Origin: Candidatus Effluviviaceae Genus I sp.
GTDB taxonomy: Bacteria > Joyebacterota > Joyebacteria > Joyebacterales > Joyebacteraceae
Assembly: GCA_016867725.1 (NCBI GenBank)
Contig: VGIX01000028.1
Coordinates: 1 to 22,517, forward strand
Direction: 5' to 3'
DNA: 22,517 nt
The notes below the pieces were generated by a model that worked only from the letters and a program-made list of their open reading frames with translations, made no database searches and was not told the origin of the DNA. Shown one piece after another: positions 14,627 through 22,517 of this stretch. Position 1 is the stretch's first letter; every line of letters begins with the position of its first letter. The position numbers were made by a program, and so were the translations under genes.

Positions 14627-17025
14627 AGCATCACCTCCGTGGCGCCGCGCGACCACGCGCGCGCAAGCGCCGCCATCGGAAGCGCGATGTCCCTCGGTCC
14701 CGCGCCCGTGATGACGAGCGACGCGTCGGCCGTCACGACGCCGACGCGGGCGCACCACGCGCCCCGCCGCTCGAGCACCCCCCGCGCGGCGTCCTCGGAA
14801 CGCGGCTCGATCTCGAGCACGTATCCTCCGCGCTCGCAGAAGAGCCTCCTTGCGGCCTCCGGCGCGCTGAGCGCCTCCCCGCCCGTTCCCTCTCCCGCCC
14901 CGCTCGCCGCGCGGAGGTCCATCCGCGCCCCCAGCGCCGCGCCCGGCGCGGCCGTCAGCATCATCTCCGCGACCGCGACGCCGAGCCCCCCGTCCGAGAT
15001 GTCGTGGCACGAGAGCGCGAGGCCCGCTGCGGCCAGATCGGTGACGGCGGCCGCCATCGCGCGCTCCTCGCGCGGCGCAACGCGCGCGGGCGCGCCGCCG
15101 GCCGACTCGAGCACGGCGCGCGCGAACTCCGACGCGCCGAGCCCGCCCGCCCGCTCGCCGACGAGGTAGAGCGCGCTCCCCGCCGCCTTGAACCCGGCCG
15201 TGAGGTGTCGCGCGCAGTCGTCGAGCCGCCCGACGCAGCAGACGACCGGCGACGGCACCACGGCGCTCCCGGTCGAGGACTGGTTGTAGAAGCTCACGTT
15301 CCCCGAGATCACCGGGAGCGGCTCGTCGCGGTCCTTGAGCCCGATCCCCCGCGCGGCGTCGCCGATGCCGCGGACGGTCTCGACGAAGTCGTGGAAGACC
15401 TCCGGCACCTCGGGGTTCCCGAAGTTCAGGCAGTCCGTGATGGCCAGCGGCTCCGCGCCGGCGGCCGCGACGTTCCGCACGGCCTCCGCGACCGCCGCGG
15501 CGCCCGCCTCGTACGCGTCGAGGGCACCCATGGAGGCGCACCCGCCCACCGCGACCGCGACGCCCACGTCGGAGCCCGGCACCGGCGCGATGACGCACGC
15601 GTCCGCCTCGCCCGGCCTCACGAGCGTGTTGCCCTTCACCTCGCTCTCGTAGTGCCGGTACACGTGCTCCCGCGACGCCACGTTCGGCGAGCCCAGCACC
15701 CGGACGAGCGCGGCGCCGAGATCGAGGTCGTCCGGCACCGGCCGCTCGGTGAGCGTGCGCTGCCTCGCCCGCGCCTGGCGGTCGTACGAGATGCCCGTCG
15801 TGATCTCCTCGGTGCTCGCGTCGCACACGACCGAGCCCTCGTGGACGAGCACGTATCTCGGCTCGGGGATCACCTCCCCGATGACCGCCGCCCGCGCCCC
15901 GTGGCAGAGCTCGGGCAGCTCGAACCGCTCGTTGTAGATGCGAAGCACGTCAGGCGAGAGCCCGCGCGGCACGACGAGGCAGTAGCGTTCCTGCGTCTCC
16001 GAGCACGCGATGACCTCGGGCGCAAGCCCGTCCTCCGCGACGGGCACGCGAGAGAGGTCCACGCGCATGCCGACGCCGGCCGCCGCTCCGAGCTCCGACG
16101 TCGCGCACGCGATGCCGCCCGCGCCCAGGTCCTTGTAGCCGATGGCCGCGCCGCGCTCGCGCGCGAGGGCCAGCGCCTCTGCCGTCGCCACGGCGAGCAT
16201 CCTCTTCAGGAACGGGTCGGGCACCTGCACGGCGTACTTGTCGCCGAGCGCGCGCTCCTCGTCGAGGACGCGCGAGGCGAAGGTCGCGCCGCCGAACCCC
16301 GACGGGTCCGTGGGCTTGCCGACGAGGATCACGTCGTACGGCGCGTCGCGGGCCTCGACGGGAACGCGGCTCCGCACGACGGCCGCCTCCTCGACGACCC
16401 CGAGCGCGATCACGTTCACCAGGCAGTTCTCGTCGAACGAGCGGTCGAAGAAGACGTCGCCCCCCAGGTTCGGGACCCCGAGCGCGTTTCCGTACTGCCA
16501 GATGCCCTCGACCACGCCGTGGACGATCTCGCGCGTCCGCTCCGCGTTCGGGCCCGCGGGGTCGCCGAACCGGAGCGCGTCGAGCACGCCGACCACGTCG
16601 GCGCCCATGCAGTACACGTCGCGCACGATGCCGCCGATGCCGGTCGCCGCGCCCTCGTTCGGGACGATCTGCGAGGGGTGGTTGTGGCTCTCGTGCGCGA
16701 CGACCAGACACCACGACGTCCCGCCGGCCTCGCACAACCGCACGATGCCCGCGTCCTCGCCCGGGCCAAGCACGACGTTCGACGCGCTCGTGGGGAGATG
16801 CGCGCCGAGCACCTTCCGGCTGCTCTTGTAGGAGCAGTGCTCGCTCCACATCGTGTTGAAGATGTGGGCCTCGACGACGGTGGGGTCCCGGCCCAGGAGC
16901 GCCGCGACCTTCCGCGCCTCGTCGAGCGTGAGCGTGATGCCCGCCCCGGAGAGGGCGCGGGCCAGCGAGGCATCGTCGGCGGAGAGAACCGGGATGGAAG
17001 CGGCGGCCGCCCGGGAGGAACTCAC
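14623..17025 (-). CDS. purL: Phosphoribosylformylglycinamidine synthase PurL (small type)
   Basis: The ATP-dependent synthetase subunit of FGAM synthase, cytoplasmic, 800 residues, the size class that works with separate PurQ and PurS. Signature stretches are FNTMWSEHCSYKSSRKVL (about 56-73), HESHNHPSQIVPNEGAATGIGGIVRD (about 111-136, nucleotide and substrate binding), the repeated second half with ITDCLNFGNPEVPE and GNVSFYNQ, and LSCHDISDGGLGVAVAEM near the C-terminus. The GTG start overlaps the HtrA stop by four bases (GTGA), with GGAGG seven bases upstream, inside the HtrA gene. It is likewise coupled to purQ at its 3' end. An open frame runs far upstream into the HtrA gene, but that part is a shadow without similarity. 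Confidence 0.97.
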   Translation of the reverse strand: MSSSRAAAASIPVLSADDASLARALSGAGITLTLDEARKVAALLGRDPTVVEAHIFNTMWSEHCSYKSSRKVLGAHLPTSASNVVLGPGEDAGIVRLCEAGGTSWCLVVAHESHNHPSQIVPNEGAATGIGGIVRDVYCMGADVVGVLDALRFGDPAGPNAERTREIVHGVVEGIWQYGNALGVPNLGGDVFFDRSFDENCLVNVIALGVVEEAAVVRSRVPVEARDAPYDVILVGKPTDPSGFGGATFASRVLDEERALGDKYAVQVPDPFLKRMLAVATAEALALARERGAAIGYKDLGAGGIACATSELGAAAGVGMRVDLSRVPVAEDGLAPEVIACSETQERYCLVVPRGLSPDVLRIYNERFELPELCHGARAAVIGEVIPEPRYVLVHEGSVVCDASTEEITTGISYDRQARARQRTLTERPVPDDLDLGAALVRVLGSPNVASREHVYRHYESEVKGNTLVRPGEADACVIAPVPGSDVGVAVAVGGCASMGALDAYEAGAAAVAEAVRNVAAAGAEPLAITDCLNFGNPEVPEVFHDFVETVRGIGDAARGIGLKDRDEPLPVISGNVSFYNQSSTGSAVVPSPVVCCVGRLDDCARHLTAGFKAAGSALYLVGERAGGLGASEFARAVLESAGGAPARVAPREERAMAAAVTDLAAAGLALSCHDISDGGLGVAVAEMMLTAAPGAALGARMDLRAASGAGEGTGGEALSAPEAARRLFCERGGYVLEIEPRSEDAARGVLERRGAWCARVGVVTADASLVITGAGPRDIALPMAALARAWSRGATEVML

Positions 17026-18200
17026 CTCGGGGCCTCCTCGAGCTTGAGGTCGTGCACCCTGCGCGAGCCGTTCCTCACGACCGTGAGCGAGACCACGTCG
17101 CCGACGCGCGCGCCGAAGATCGCGCGCCGCGCCTCGCGGACGCTCGCGACCTCCTTGCCCTCGACCGCGACGATGACGTCGCCGACGCGCACGCCCGCGC
17201 GCTCCGCGGGGCTGCCCGGCTCGACGAACGACACGAGCGCGCCGGAGAGCCGCCCCTTGCCGCGCGCCGCGCCCACGTCCTGGACCCCGATGCCCACCCA
17301 CACGTCGCGCACCCGCCCGTAGCGGATGAGCTCGTTGACGATCTCGCGCACGACGTTGACCGGGATGGCGAACCCGAGCCCCTCCGAGCCGCCGCTCGAG
17401 GTGAAGATGAACGAGTTGATGCCGATGACCTCGCCGCGCCCGTTCACGAGCGGTCCGCCCGAGTTCCCCGGGTTGATGGCGGCGTCGGTCTGGATCATGT
17501 CCTTGTAGACCGCGCCCGTCTGGGGCTCCGCGAGGACGTCGCGGTGGAGGGCGCTCACGACGCCGGCGGTCACGGTCGGCTGCCGGTCGTTCAGGAGGTA
17601 GCCGAACGGGTTCCCGATGGCGATCGCCCACTCCCCGATCATCACGTCGTCGGAGTTGCCGAACGTGGCGACCGGGAGCCGCTCCCCATCGACCTTGAGG
17701 ACGGCGATGTCGTAGCGCGCGTCGCCCCCGAGCACGCGCCCCTCGAACTCGCGCCCGTCCGTGAGCGACACCTTCACCTCGACGGCGCTGCGGACGACGT
17801 GGTCGTTCGTGACGATGTACCCGTCCCCGTCGATGATGACGCCCGAACCGAACGACTGGTAGCGCCGCTCGTAGGTCCTGTCGGGGAAGGAACCTCGGAA
17901 GAACCGCTCGAAGAACTCGTTGTGAGGAAACGGGCTCGTGCGGACGACCTGTCGCTGCACGGCGCTGATGGAGACCGTGGCCGGCCCCGCGACCTCGGCC
18001 GCGCGCACGATCGCCGTGCGACGGGACTCGTAGAGCGCCTCCGTCTCCGACACCGGAACGCCCGGCGCCGTGCTGTCGGCCGGCGCCGCGGTCGGGGTCC
18101 GTTCGCCCCCGCGGTGCGTGCTGATCCACAGGCCGACGGTGACGCCGGTCAGCGCGCAGACGAGCGCGATGAGGACGTAGGTGGGCGCCCTGCCGTTCAC
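17022..18200 (-). CDS. HtrA/DegP-family serine protease with one PDZ domain
   Basis: A periplasm-facing quality-control protease. Residues 8-26 (YVLIALVCALTGVTVGLWI) form a signal anchor, followed by a Pro/Ala/Thr-rich linker. The trypsin-like domain holds a full catalytic triad: His134 (VTNDHVV), Asp164 (RYDIAVLKV) and Ser247 (INPGNSGGPLV). One PDZ domain follows at about 290-385 (GALVSFVEPGSPAERAGV, VGDVIVAVEGKEV). With 392 residues and a single PDZ it resembles DegS or plain HtrA rather than two-PDZ DegP. The GTG start lies 1 base after the transaldolase stop, with a weak AAGGG. Its end is coupled to purL by a 4-base overlap, though no functional tie is known. Confidence 0.94.
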   Translation of the reverse strand: MNGRAPTYVLIALVCALTGVTVGLWISTHRGGERTPTAAPADSTAPGVPVSETEALYESRRTAIVRAAEVAGPATVSISAVQRQVVRTSPFPHNEFFERFFRGSFPDRTYERRYQSFGSGVIIDGDGYIVTNDHVVRSAVEVKVSLTDGREFEGRVLGGDARYDIAVLKVDGERLPVATFGNSDDVMIGEWAIAIGNPFGYLLNDRQPTVTAGVVSALHRDVLAEPQTGAVYKDMIQTDAAINPGNSGGPLVNGRGEVIGINSFIFTSSGGSEGLGFAIPVNVVREIVNELIRYGRVRDVWVGIGVQDVGAARGKGRLSGALVSFVEPGSPAERAGVRVGDVIVAVEGKEVASVREARRAIFGARVGDVVSLTVVRNGSRRVHDLKLEEAPR

Positions 18201-18201
18201 G

Positions 18202-18849
18202 CTAGCGGCCCTTCGTCTTCTCCCAGTCCGCGAGGAAGGCGGCCAGCCCCTTGTCGGTGAACGGGTGCTTGAACATCTTCTCGAACACGTCGTAGGGGAT
18301 CGTCACGATGTCCGCGCCGGCCAGCGCGGACTCCACGACATGGAGCGGATGCCTGACGCTCGCCACGATGACCTCGGTGTCGTACCCGTAGTTGTCGTAG
18401 ATGGTGAGGATCTCGCGCACGACGTCCATGCCGATGTGCCCGGCGTCGTCGAGCCGGCCGATGAACGGGCTCACGAAGGTCGCGCCCGCCTTCGCGGCGA
18501 GGAGGGCCTGGTTGGAGGAGAACACGAGCGTGCAGTTCGTCCGGATGCCGATCTCCGCCAGCTCCCAGATCGCCTTCACGCCTTCCTTGATCATCGGGAC
18601 CTTCACGACGACGTTGTCGTGGATGCGCGCGAGCTTCTTCGCCTCTTCGACCATGCCCGCCGCGTCCGTGCTCACGACCTCCGCGCTCACGGGGCCGTGC
18701 ACGAGCTCGCAGATCTGGCGAACGATGTCCTCGAACTGCCCTTGCTCGCGGGCGATCAGCGTGGGGTTCGTCGTGACGCCGTCGACGAGGCCGAGCGACG
18801 CCGCTTCCTTGATGTGCTGGATGTTCGCCGTGTCCAGGAAGATCTTCAA
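18202..18849 (-). CDS. Transaldolase / fructose-6-phosphate aldolase-like (TalC type)
   Basis: A small (215-residue) class I aldolase of the non-oxidative pentose phosphate pathway, moving a dihydroxyacetone unit through a Schiff base. The start [21 protein letters not shown], the motif [14 protein letters not shown], Lys83 as the Schiff-base lysine (NVVVKVPM), and [27 protein letters not shown] are all in place. The length matches the TalC/FSA subfamily; distinguishing transaldolase from fructose-6-phosphate aldolase needs more than reading. The start is TTG at 18849, supported by the family N-terminus and by GAGGAGGTG 5 bases upstream; no ATG or GTG fits. It follows truA by 15 bases and directly precedes the HtrA gene. 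Confidence 0.95.
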   Translation of the reverse strand: MKIFLDTANIQHIKEAASLGLVDGVTTNPTLIAREQGQFEDIVRQICELVHGPVSAEVVSTDAAGMVEEAKKLARIHDNVVVKVPMIKEGVKAIWELAEIGIRTNCTLVFSSNQALLAAKAGATFVSPFIGRLDDAGHIGMDVVREILTIYDNYGYDTEVIVASVRHPLHVVESALAGADIVTIPYDVFEKMFKHPFTDKGLAAFLADWEKTKGR

Positions 18850-18854
18850 GACGG

Positions 18855-18863
18855 CACCTCCTC
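18855..18863 (-). promoter_or_regulatory. Strong Shine-Dalgarno before the TTG start of the transaldolase
   Basis: GAGGAGGTG on the minus strand, 5 bases before TTG 18849, in the 15-base gap after the truA stop. It decides the unusual start codon. Confidence 0.8.
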
Positions 18864-18864
18864 G

Positions 18865-19740
18865 TCAGTAGGTCACCCGCTCGAGATAGAGACCCCACGG
18901 TGGCGCGGTCGGCCCCGCCGCGCTCCTGTCGAGCGCCGCGAGGACCGTCTCCACGTCCTCGGGTGTCGTCCTCCCCCGCCCGACCTCGACGAGGGTCCCG
19001 ACGATCGAACGGACCATCCCTCGCAGAAAGCGGTCGGCCTCGATGCTGAAGAGGAGCATCCCGCCGTACCGCGGCTCCCATTCTAGCGAAACGGACATCA
19101 CGCGGCAACGGTGATGGTTGGGCTCGCTCCCGGACAGCGCGAAAGTCGAGAAGTCGCGTTCTCCCTCGAGGCGCGCCGCGGCCTCGGCCATCGCATGTCG
19201 GTCCAGGGCGTACGACACGTGCCAGCGGCGGCGGCGCCAGAGCGGGCTCGGCGACAGGCCGATGAGGTAGAGGTATCGTCTCGACACAGCGCTGTACCGG
19301 GCGTGGAAGCCCTGCGGCGCCTCCTCGACCCCCGTCACGAGCACGTCGTCCTGAAGCCGGCTGTTGAGCGCGCCGGCGATGGCGGCCGGCGGAAGCGCGA
19401 GCGTCTATCGTCTCGACACGGCGCTGTACCGGGCGTGGAAGCCCTGCGGCGCCTCCTCGACCCCCGTCACGAGCACGTCGTCCTGAAGCCGGCTGTTGAG
19501 CGCGCCGGCGATGGCGGCCGGCGGAAGCGCGAGCGTCGTCTCGGCGTGCGCGACCTGCCCGAGCGCGTGGACGCCCGCGTCGGTGCGCCCGGCGCCCGTC
19601 ACGGCGACCGGCTCCCCGGCGAGGTCGGCGAACGCGGCCTCGAGCGCGCCCTGAACGGTGCGCTCGCCCGGCTGCACCTGCCAGCCGGCGAAGTCCGTGC
19701 CGTCGTAGGCTAGCGTGAGCTTGAGATGACGATCGTGCAT
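18865..19740 (-). pseudogene. truA: tRNA pseudouridine synthase A, interrupted by a tandem duplication
   Basis: TruA makes pseudouridine at positions 38-40 of tRNA anticodon arms. The first part (19740-19405, 111 residues) starts MHDRHLKLTLAYDGTDFAGW and holds the catalytic Asp54 (GAGRTDAGVHA). It ends at a TAG (19405-19407) formed at the junction of two 132-bp direct repeats. After the stop the same frame repeats residues 69-111 (TLALPPAAIAG to SAVSRR) and continues with YLYLIGLSPSPLWRRR to the normal C-terminus (18865). Removing one copy restores a TruA of usual length, about 245 residues. Because 132 is a multiple of three, only the TAG interrupts the frame. The start overlaps ecfT by 31 bases. 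Possibilities are a true mutation, strain mixture or assembly error; readthrough would give a TruA with a 44-residue duplicated insert. Confidence 0.9.
19274..19537. repeat. 132-bp direct tandem duplication inside truA
   Basis: Copy A is 19274-19405 and copy B is 19406-19537, directly adjacent. They differ at one base only (A at 19288, G at 19420), a synonymous alanine change (GCT/GCC) in truA. Short CGAGACGA sequences at both borders of the original unit may have promoted the event. Confidence 0.97.
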
Positions 19741-20510
19741 AGGACGATGAGCGCCACGGCGGCGAGCCCGACCGCGTCGCGTCCCCCGAGCCGAAGCTCG
19801 ATGTACCTCGTGCGCCCCGCCGCGCCGCGGTAGCAGCGGGCGTCCATCGCGAGCGCGAGATCGTCCGCCCGGTGCAACGCGCTCGCGAAGAGCGGCACGA
19901 CGATCGGGACCGCGCTCTTCGCGCGCGCCACGAGCCCTCCGTCGAAGCTCGCGCCCCGCCCGATCTGCGCCTTGATGATCCTCGTCGTCTCGTCCATGAG
20001 CGTCGGCACGAACCTGAGCGCGATGACGGAGATCATCGCGATCTCGTGCACCGGCACGCCGACCCTGCCGAGCGGCCCGAGCAGCCGCTCGAGCCCGTCC
20101 CCCAGCTCGACCGGCGACGTCGTCGCGGTGAGGACCGTCGCGCTCGACACCATGAGCGCGATGCGCCACGCGAAGATCCCGCCGAGCGCGGCGCCCTCGC
20201 GCGTGAAACGCGGGAGCGCCTCGAAGACCGGCGTCCCCGGCGTGAAGAACCCGTGAACGGCGAACACGATCACGACGAGCCAGCGGAGCGACGCGAGGTT
20301 TCTGAGAAGGAACGCCGGTCGGAGCCGCGCGGCCGTCGCGACGGCCGCGATCGCCGCCGTGAGAAAGAGGTACGCCGCCGCGTCCTGCGTGGCGATCGCG
20401 CAGCCGAGCACGCCGAGCGCCCCGACCATCTTCACGCGCGGGTCGAGCGCGTGGACGGGCGAGTCCGTCGCGTAGTACCTTCCGAGGGCGAACTCACTGA
20501 GCAGGCTCAC
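19710..20510 (-). CDS. ecfT: EcfT-type transmembrane component of an ECF transporter
   Basis: The membrane coupling subunit of energy-coupling-factor (vitamin or metal) importers. The 266-residue protein begins LGRYYATDSPVHALDPRVKM, where SPVHALDPRVK is the typical EcfT/CbiQ start. Hydrophobic segments are visible at about 28-60 (VGALGVLGCAIA, AAYLFLTAAIAAVATAA), WLVVIVFAVHGFF, IFAWRIALMVSSATVLTATT and at the C-terminus (AVGLAAVALIVLCTIVI). The coupling helix motif near residue 225 is AMDARCYRGAAGRTRY. The GTG start lies inside the end of asd, overlapping by 17 bases, and the 3' end overlaps truA by 31 bases. No ATPase (ecfA) or substrate-binding (S) gene is in the window, so the cargo is unknown. 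ecfT next to truA is a common arrangement, usually with ecfA genes as well. Confidence 0.9.
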   Translation of the reverse strand: MSLLSEFALGRYYATDSPVHALDPRVKMVGALGVLGCAIATQDAAAYLFLTAAIAAVATAARLRPAFLLRNLASLRWLVVIVFAVHGFFTPGTPVFEALPRFTREGAALGGIFAWRIALMVSSATVLTATTSPVELGDGLERLLGPLGRVGVPVHEIAMISVIALRFVPTLMDETTRIIKAQIGRGASFDGGLVARAKSAVPIVVPLFASALHRADDLALAMDARCYRGAAGRTRYIELRLGGRDAVGLAAVALIVLCTIVISSSR

Positions 20511-21510
20511 CGATGAGAAGCTCCGCGATCTGCACCGCGTTCAGGGCCGCCCCTTTGCGGAGGTTGTCGGCCACGACCCACATCCACAGCCCGTGCGGCA
20601 CGGACGGGTCGCGCCGGACGCGCCCGACCCACACCTCGTCGGTCGCCGCCGCGTCCACCTGCGTCGGGTACGCCGCGGCCGCCGGGTCGTCCACGACGCG
20701 GACACCCGGGGCCCGTCTCAGGAGCGCGCGCGCGTCGTCCGGCGTCACGTCCCGCTCGGTCTCCACGTTGAGGGCGAGCGCGTGCGACCGGAAGACCGGC
20801 ACGCGCACGCAGGTCGCCGCCACCGGCAGGTCGGGAAGCCCCATGATCTTCCTCGTCTCGAGGACCATCTTCGTCTCCTCGAGCGCGTCGCCGCATGCGT
20901 CGAAGTCGTCGATGTGCGGGATGCAGTTGAAGCCGATCTGCTTCGGATAGACTGCGCGCGCGACCGGCGCCCCGGAGAGGACCGCGCTCGACTGCTCCGA
21001 GAGCTCGCGCATCGCCGCAAGCCCGGTCCCCGAGACGGACTGGTACGTCGCGACGACGACGCGCGTGAGCGTCCCCGCCTCGTGGATGGGACGGAGAGGC
21101 AGCACCATCTGGATGGTCGAGCAGTTGGGGTTCGCGATGATGCCCGCGTGCCCGCGGACCGCGCCCGGGTTCACCTCCGGCACGACGAGCGGCACGGCCG
21201 GGTCCATCCTGAAGGCCTTGCTGTTGTCGATGGCGACCGCGCCCGCCCTCGCGGCCGCCGGCGCGAACTCCCTCGAGACCTCGGCGCCGGTGGCGAAGAG
21301 CACGATGTCCAACTCCGCGAGCGCCTCGGCGGTGAGCTTCTCCACCGGGAGGTCCGCCCCCGCGAAGCGCACGGTGCGCCCGCTTCCCTGCCCCGACGCC
21401 ATCGCGCGGACCAGCGCCATCGGGAACGACCGCTGCTCGAGCACGGCGAGCATCTCGAGCCCGACCGCGCCCGTGACGCCCGCCACGCCGACCCTCGGAG
21501 GAACGCGCAT
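20494..21510 (-). CDS. asd: Aspartate-semialdehyde dehydrogenase
   Basis: Reduces aspartyl phosphate to aspartate semialdehyde with NADPH, the branch point to lysine, diaminopimelate, threonine and methionine. The 338-residue protein has the NADP-binding start VGVAGVTGAVGLEML, the active-site Cys130 in IIANPNCSTIQMVLPL, the substrate-binding YQSVSGTGLAAM, FNCIPHIDDF, the RVPVFRSHALALNVE stretch with the catalytic histidine, and WVVADNLRKGAALNAVQIAE at the end. The ATG at 21510 has AGGAGG upstream, whose first bases are the TAG stop of the preceding gene (TAGGAGG). Open frame upstream of the ATG is a shadow. Confidence 0.97.
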   Translation of the reverse strand: MRVPPRVGVAGVTGAVGLEMLAVLEQRSFPMALVRAMASGQGSGRTVRFAGADLPVEKLTAEALAELDIVLFATGAEVSREFAPAAARAGAVAIDNSKAFRMDPAVPLVVPEVNPGAVRGHAGIIANPNCSTIQMVLPLRPIHEAGTLTRVVVATYQSVSGTGLAAMRELSEQSSAVLSGAPVARAVYPKQIGFNCIPHIDDFDACGDALEETKMVLETRKIMGLPDLPVAATCVRVPVFRSHALALNVETERDVTPDDARALLRRAPGVRVVDDPAAAAYPTQVDAAATDEVWVGRVRRDPSVPHGLWMWVVADNLRKGAALNAVQIAELLIGEPAQ

Positions 21511-21523
21511 GCCTGACGACCTC

Positions 21524-22339
21524 CTACTCGACGCTCTCGATCGAGGACCCGGGCACCCATCCCTCGAGGTCCGTGCCCGCGACCGCGACGCGCGCCCAGT
21601 CGCCGCGGCGCTCGCGCAGCCGGACGGTCGTGCCCTCGTGCAGCCTGAACTCGATGACGAAGTCGTCGCCGGGGCCCGTGCGCCCCGCGACCTCGCGCGC
21701 CAGCACGACGGCCTCGCGGAGCGACCGCGCGCGGTGCTCCTTGACCGCCGCCGTGCCCGCGAGCAGCGCGAGCGCGACGCCGAGCGCCCACGCCGCGCGC
21801 GCCGTCCACGGCCCGAACCCGCCGCGCAGGGCCGCGACGACGAGCGTGAGCGCGAGCGCGAAGTACACGGCGCTCGCCACCACGGCGAGCGTGGTGGACG
21901 GGAGCGCCCGGTACGCGCGCTCCACCGCGTCGGCCAGCGCGCTCTCCGACGCCGTCGTGTGCCGGTCCGCAAGCCGCTCCCGCACGAACGCGAGGTTCGT
22001 CGCCGCGTCCCTGTGTCCCGGCTCGAGCCTGAGCGCGCGGAGGTACGACAGAACGGCCCGGCCGACCCACCCGCTCTTGAAGCTCGCGTTGCCGAGGTTG
22101 TAGTGCACGTCGGCGTTCTCGAAACCGCCCTCCACGATCTGCTCGTAGAGCGTCGCGGCCTCGTCGAACGAGCCCACCGCGTAGAGCGCGTTCGCGCGCT
22201 CGAAGAGGCGCGTGGCCGCCTCGGGGTCGTCGCCGACCGCGGACACGAGGCCCGCCCCGCCGGTCTGCGCGGCGGCCGTCGCCGCGACGAGCGCGACCGC
22301 GACGACGGCGCCCGCAAGCGCCGCTCCAAACGTCCTCAT
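21524..22339 (-). CDS. BatE-like TPR and SH3-domain membrane protein
   Basis: A 271-residue protein with a signal peptide (MRTFGAALAGAVVAVALVA, probable cleavage after TAAAQ). Two to three tetratricopeptide repeats follow at about 38-115 (LFERANALYAVGSFDEAATL, DVHYNLGNASFKSGWVGRAV), then two membrane segments (TTLAVVASAVYFALALTLVV and WALGVALALLAGTAAV) and a C-terminal bacterial SH3-like domain (IEFRLHEGTTVRLRERRGDW, LEGWVPGSSIESV). This order fits BatE of the Bat (aerotolerance) operons, membrane-linked stress systems with MoxR and von Willebrand domain proteins. The ATG overlaps the stop of the upstream gene by four bases (ATGA) and has AGAGGGG upstream. The name is inferred from architecture and neighbour. 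Confidence 0.8.
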   Translation of the reverse strand: MRTFGAALAGAVVAVALVAATAAAQTGGAGLVSAVGDDPEAATRLFERANALYAVGSFDEAATLYEQIVEGGFENADVHYNLGNASFKSGWVGRAVLSYLRALRLEPGHRDAATNLAFVRERLADRHTTASESALADAVERAYRALPSTTLAVVASAVYFALALTLVVAALRGGFGPWTARAAWALGVALALLAGTAAVKEHRARSLREAVVLAREVAGRTGPGDDFVIEFRLHEGTTVRLRERRGDWARVAVAGTDLEGWVPGSSIESVE

Positions 22340-22517
22340 CGTCCCCTCTTGACCGGGAGTCTCTCGATCGCCCGCAGACACGACTCGGCCTCGTCGACGA
22401 GCCGCCCGCCCTCGACCTCCGCCGCGCCCCCGGCGAACCGGCCAAGGTCGCAGCGCTCGAGGAGGCCGCGCACCGTCCCGACGAGCGCGTCGTCCGCCCC
22501 CGCCTCCCTGAGCGCCG
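22336..22517 (-). CDS. C-terminal end of a BatD-like protein (cut by window edge)
   Basis: The last 59 codons of a gene that starts beyond the window. The visible peptide reads LREAGADDALVGTVRGLLE, then RCDLGRFAGG and ends ERLPVKRGR; a helical cytoplasmic tail with a CDLGRFA-type motif resembles the end of BatD proteins. It ends in TGA overlapping the ATG of the next gene (ATGA). The reading frame is open from the window edge. The identification rests mainly on the motif and on the BatE-like neighbour. Confidence 0.6.
   Translation of the reverse strand, partial: ALREAGADDALVGTVRGLLERCDLGRFAGGAAEVEGGRLVDEAESCLRAIERLPVKRGR

Noticed and set aside
15004-17322. 772-codon plus-strand open frame opposite purL
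   Set aside because: Shadow of purL; no domain recognised and the sense strand is unambiguous.

Overview
All recognisable genes in this window lie on the minus strand and read from high to low coordinates. The DNA is very G+C-rich, GTG and TTG starts are frequent, and most genes touch or overlap their neighbours. The gene set suggests a free-living, at least partly anaerobic Gram-negative-type bacterium: a four-subunit 2-oxoacid:ferredoxin oxidoreductase, a radical-SAM protein of the TIGR03960/TIGR03936 type next to RNase G, a small-type PurL with separate PurQ, Bat-type proteins, and an integron integrase. A member of the FCB-like candidate phyla (for example the Eisenbacteria area) would fit, but that placement is inference from gene content, not a phylogeny.

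In transcription order from the right edge: the 3' end of a probable batD and a batE-like TPR/SH3 membrane protein; asd (aspartate semialdehyde dehydrogenase); ecfT; a truA broken by a 132-bp tandem duplication that places an in-frame TAG at the junction; a transaldolase with a TTG start; an HtrA/DegP protease; purL and purQ joined by 4-base overlaps; a long imperfect hairpin; and a PurS-like protein with an unexplained C-terminal extension. Then, behind a candidate promoter, come a 2x[4Fe-4S] ferredoxin and the alpha, beta and gamma subunits of a 2-oxoacid:ferredoxin oxidoreductase. Next are a fused radical-SAM protein, then (with its own candidate promoter) RNase G, a YedF/DsrE-like protein, an AI-2E-family permease, a GNAT acetyltransferase overlapping an RLAN-domain RimK-like ATP-grasp ligase, a small coiled-coil protein and a conserved 178-residue protein of unknown role. 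The left end holds an integron-type tyrosine recombinase (IntI family) with a good sigma70-like promoter but no cassette array or attC site that I could find, followed by about 420 bases without a convincing gene.

The strongest oddities are the duplicated and interrupted truA, the isolated integron integrase whose longest open frame begins inside its own -35 box, the permease/GNAT/ATP-grasp group with two uncharacterised small partners, and the extended PurS-like protein with the hairpin between it and purQ. I saw no tRNA, rRNA, CRISPR array, insertion sequence or plus-strand gene that I could support.
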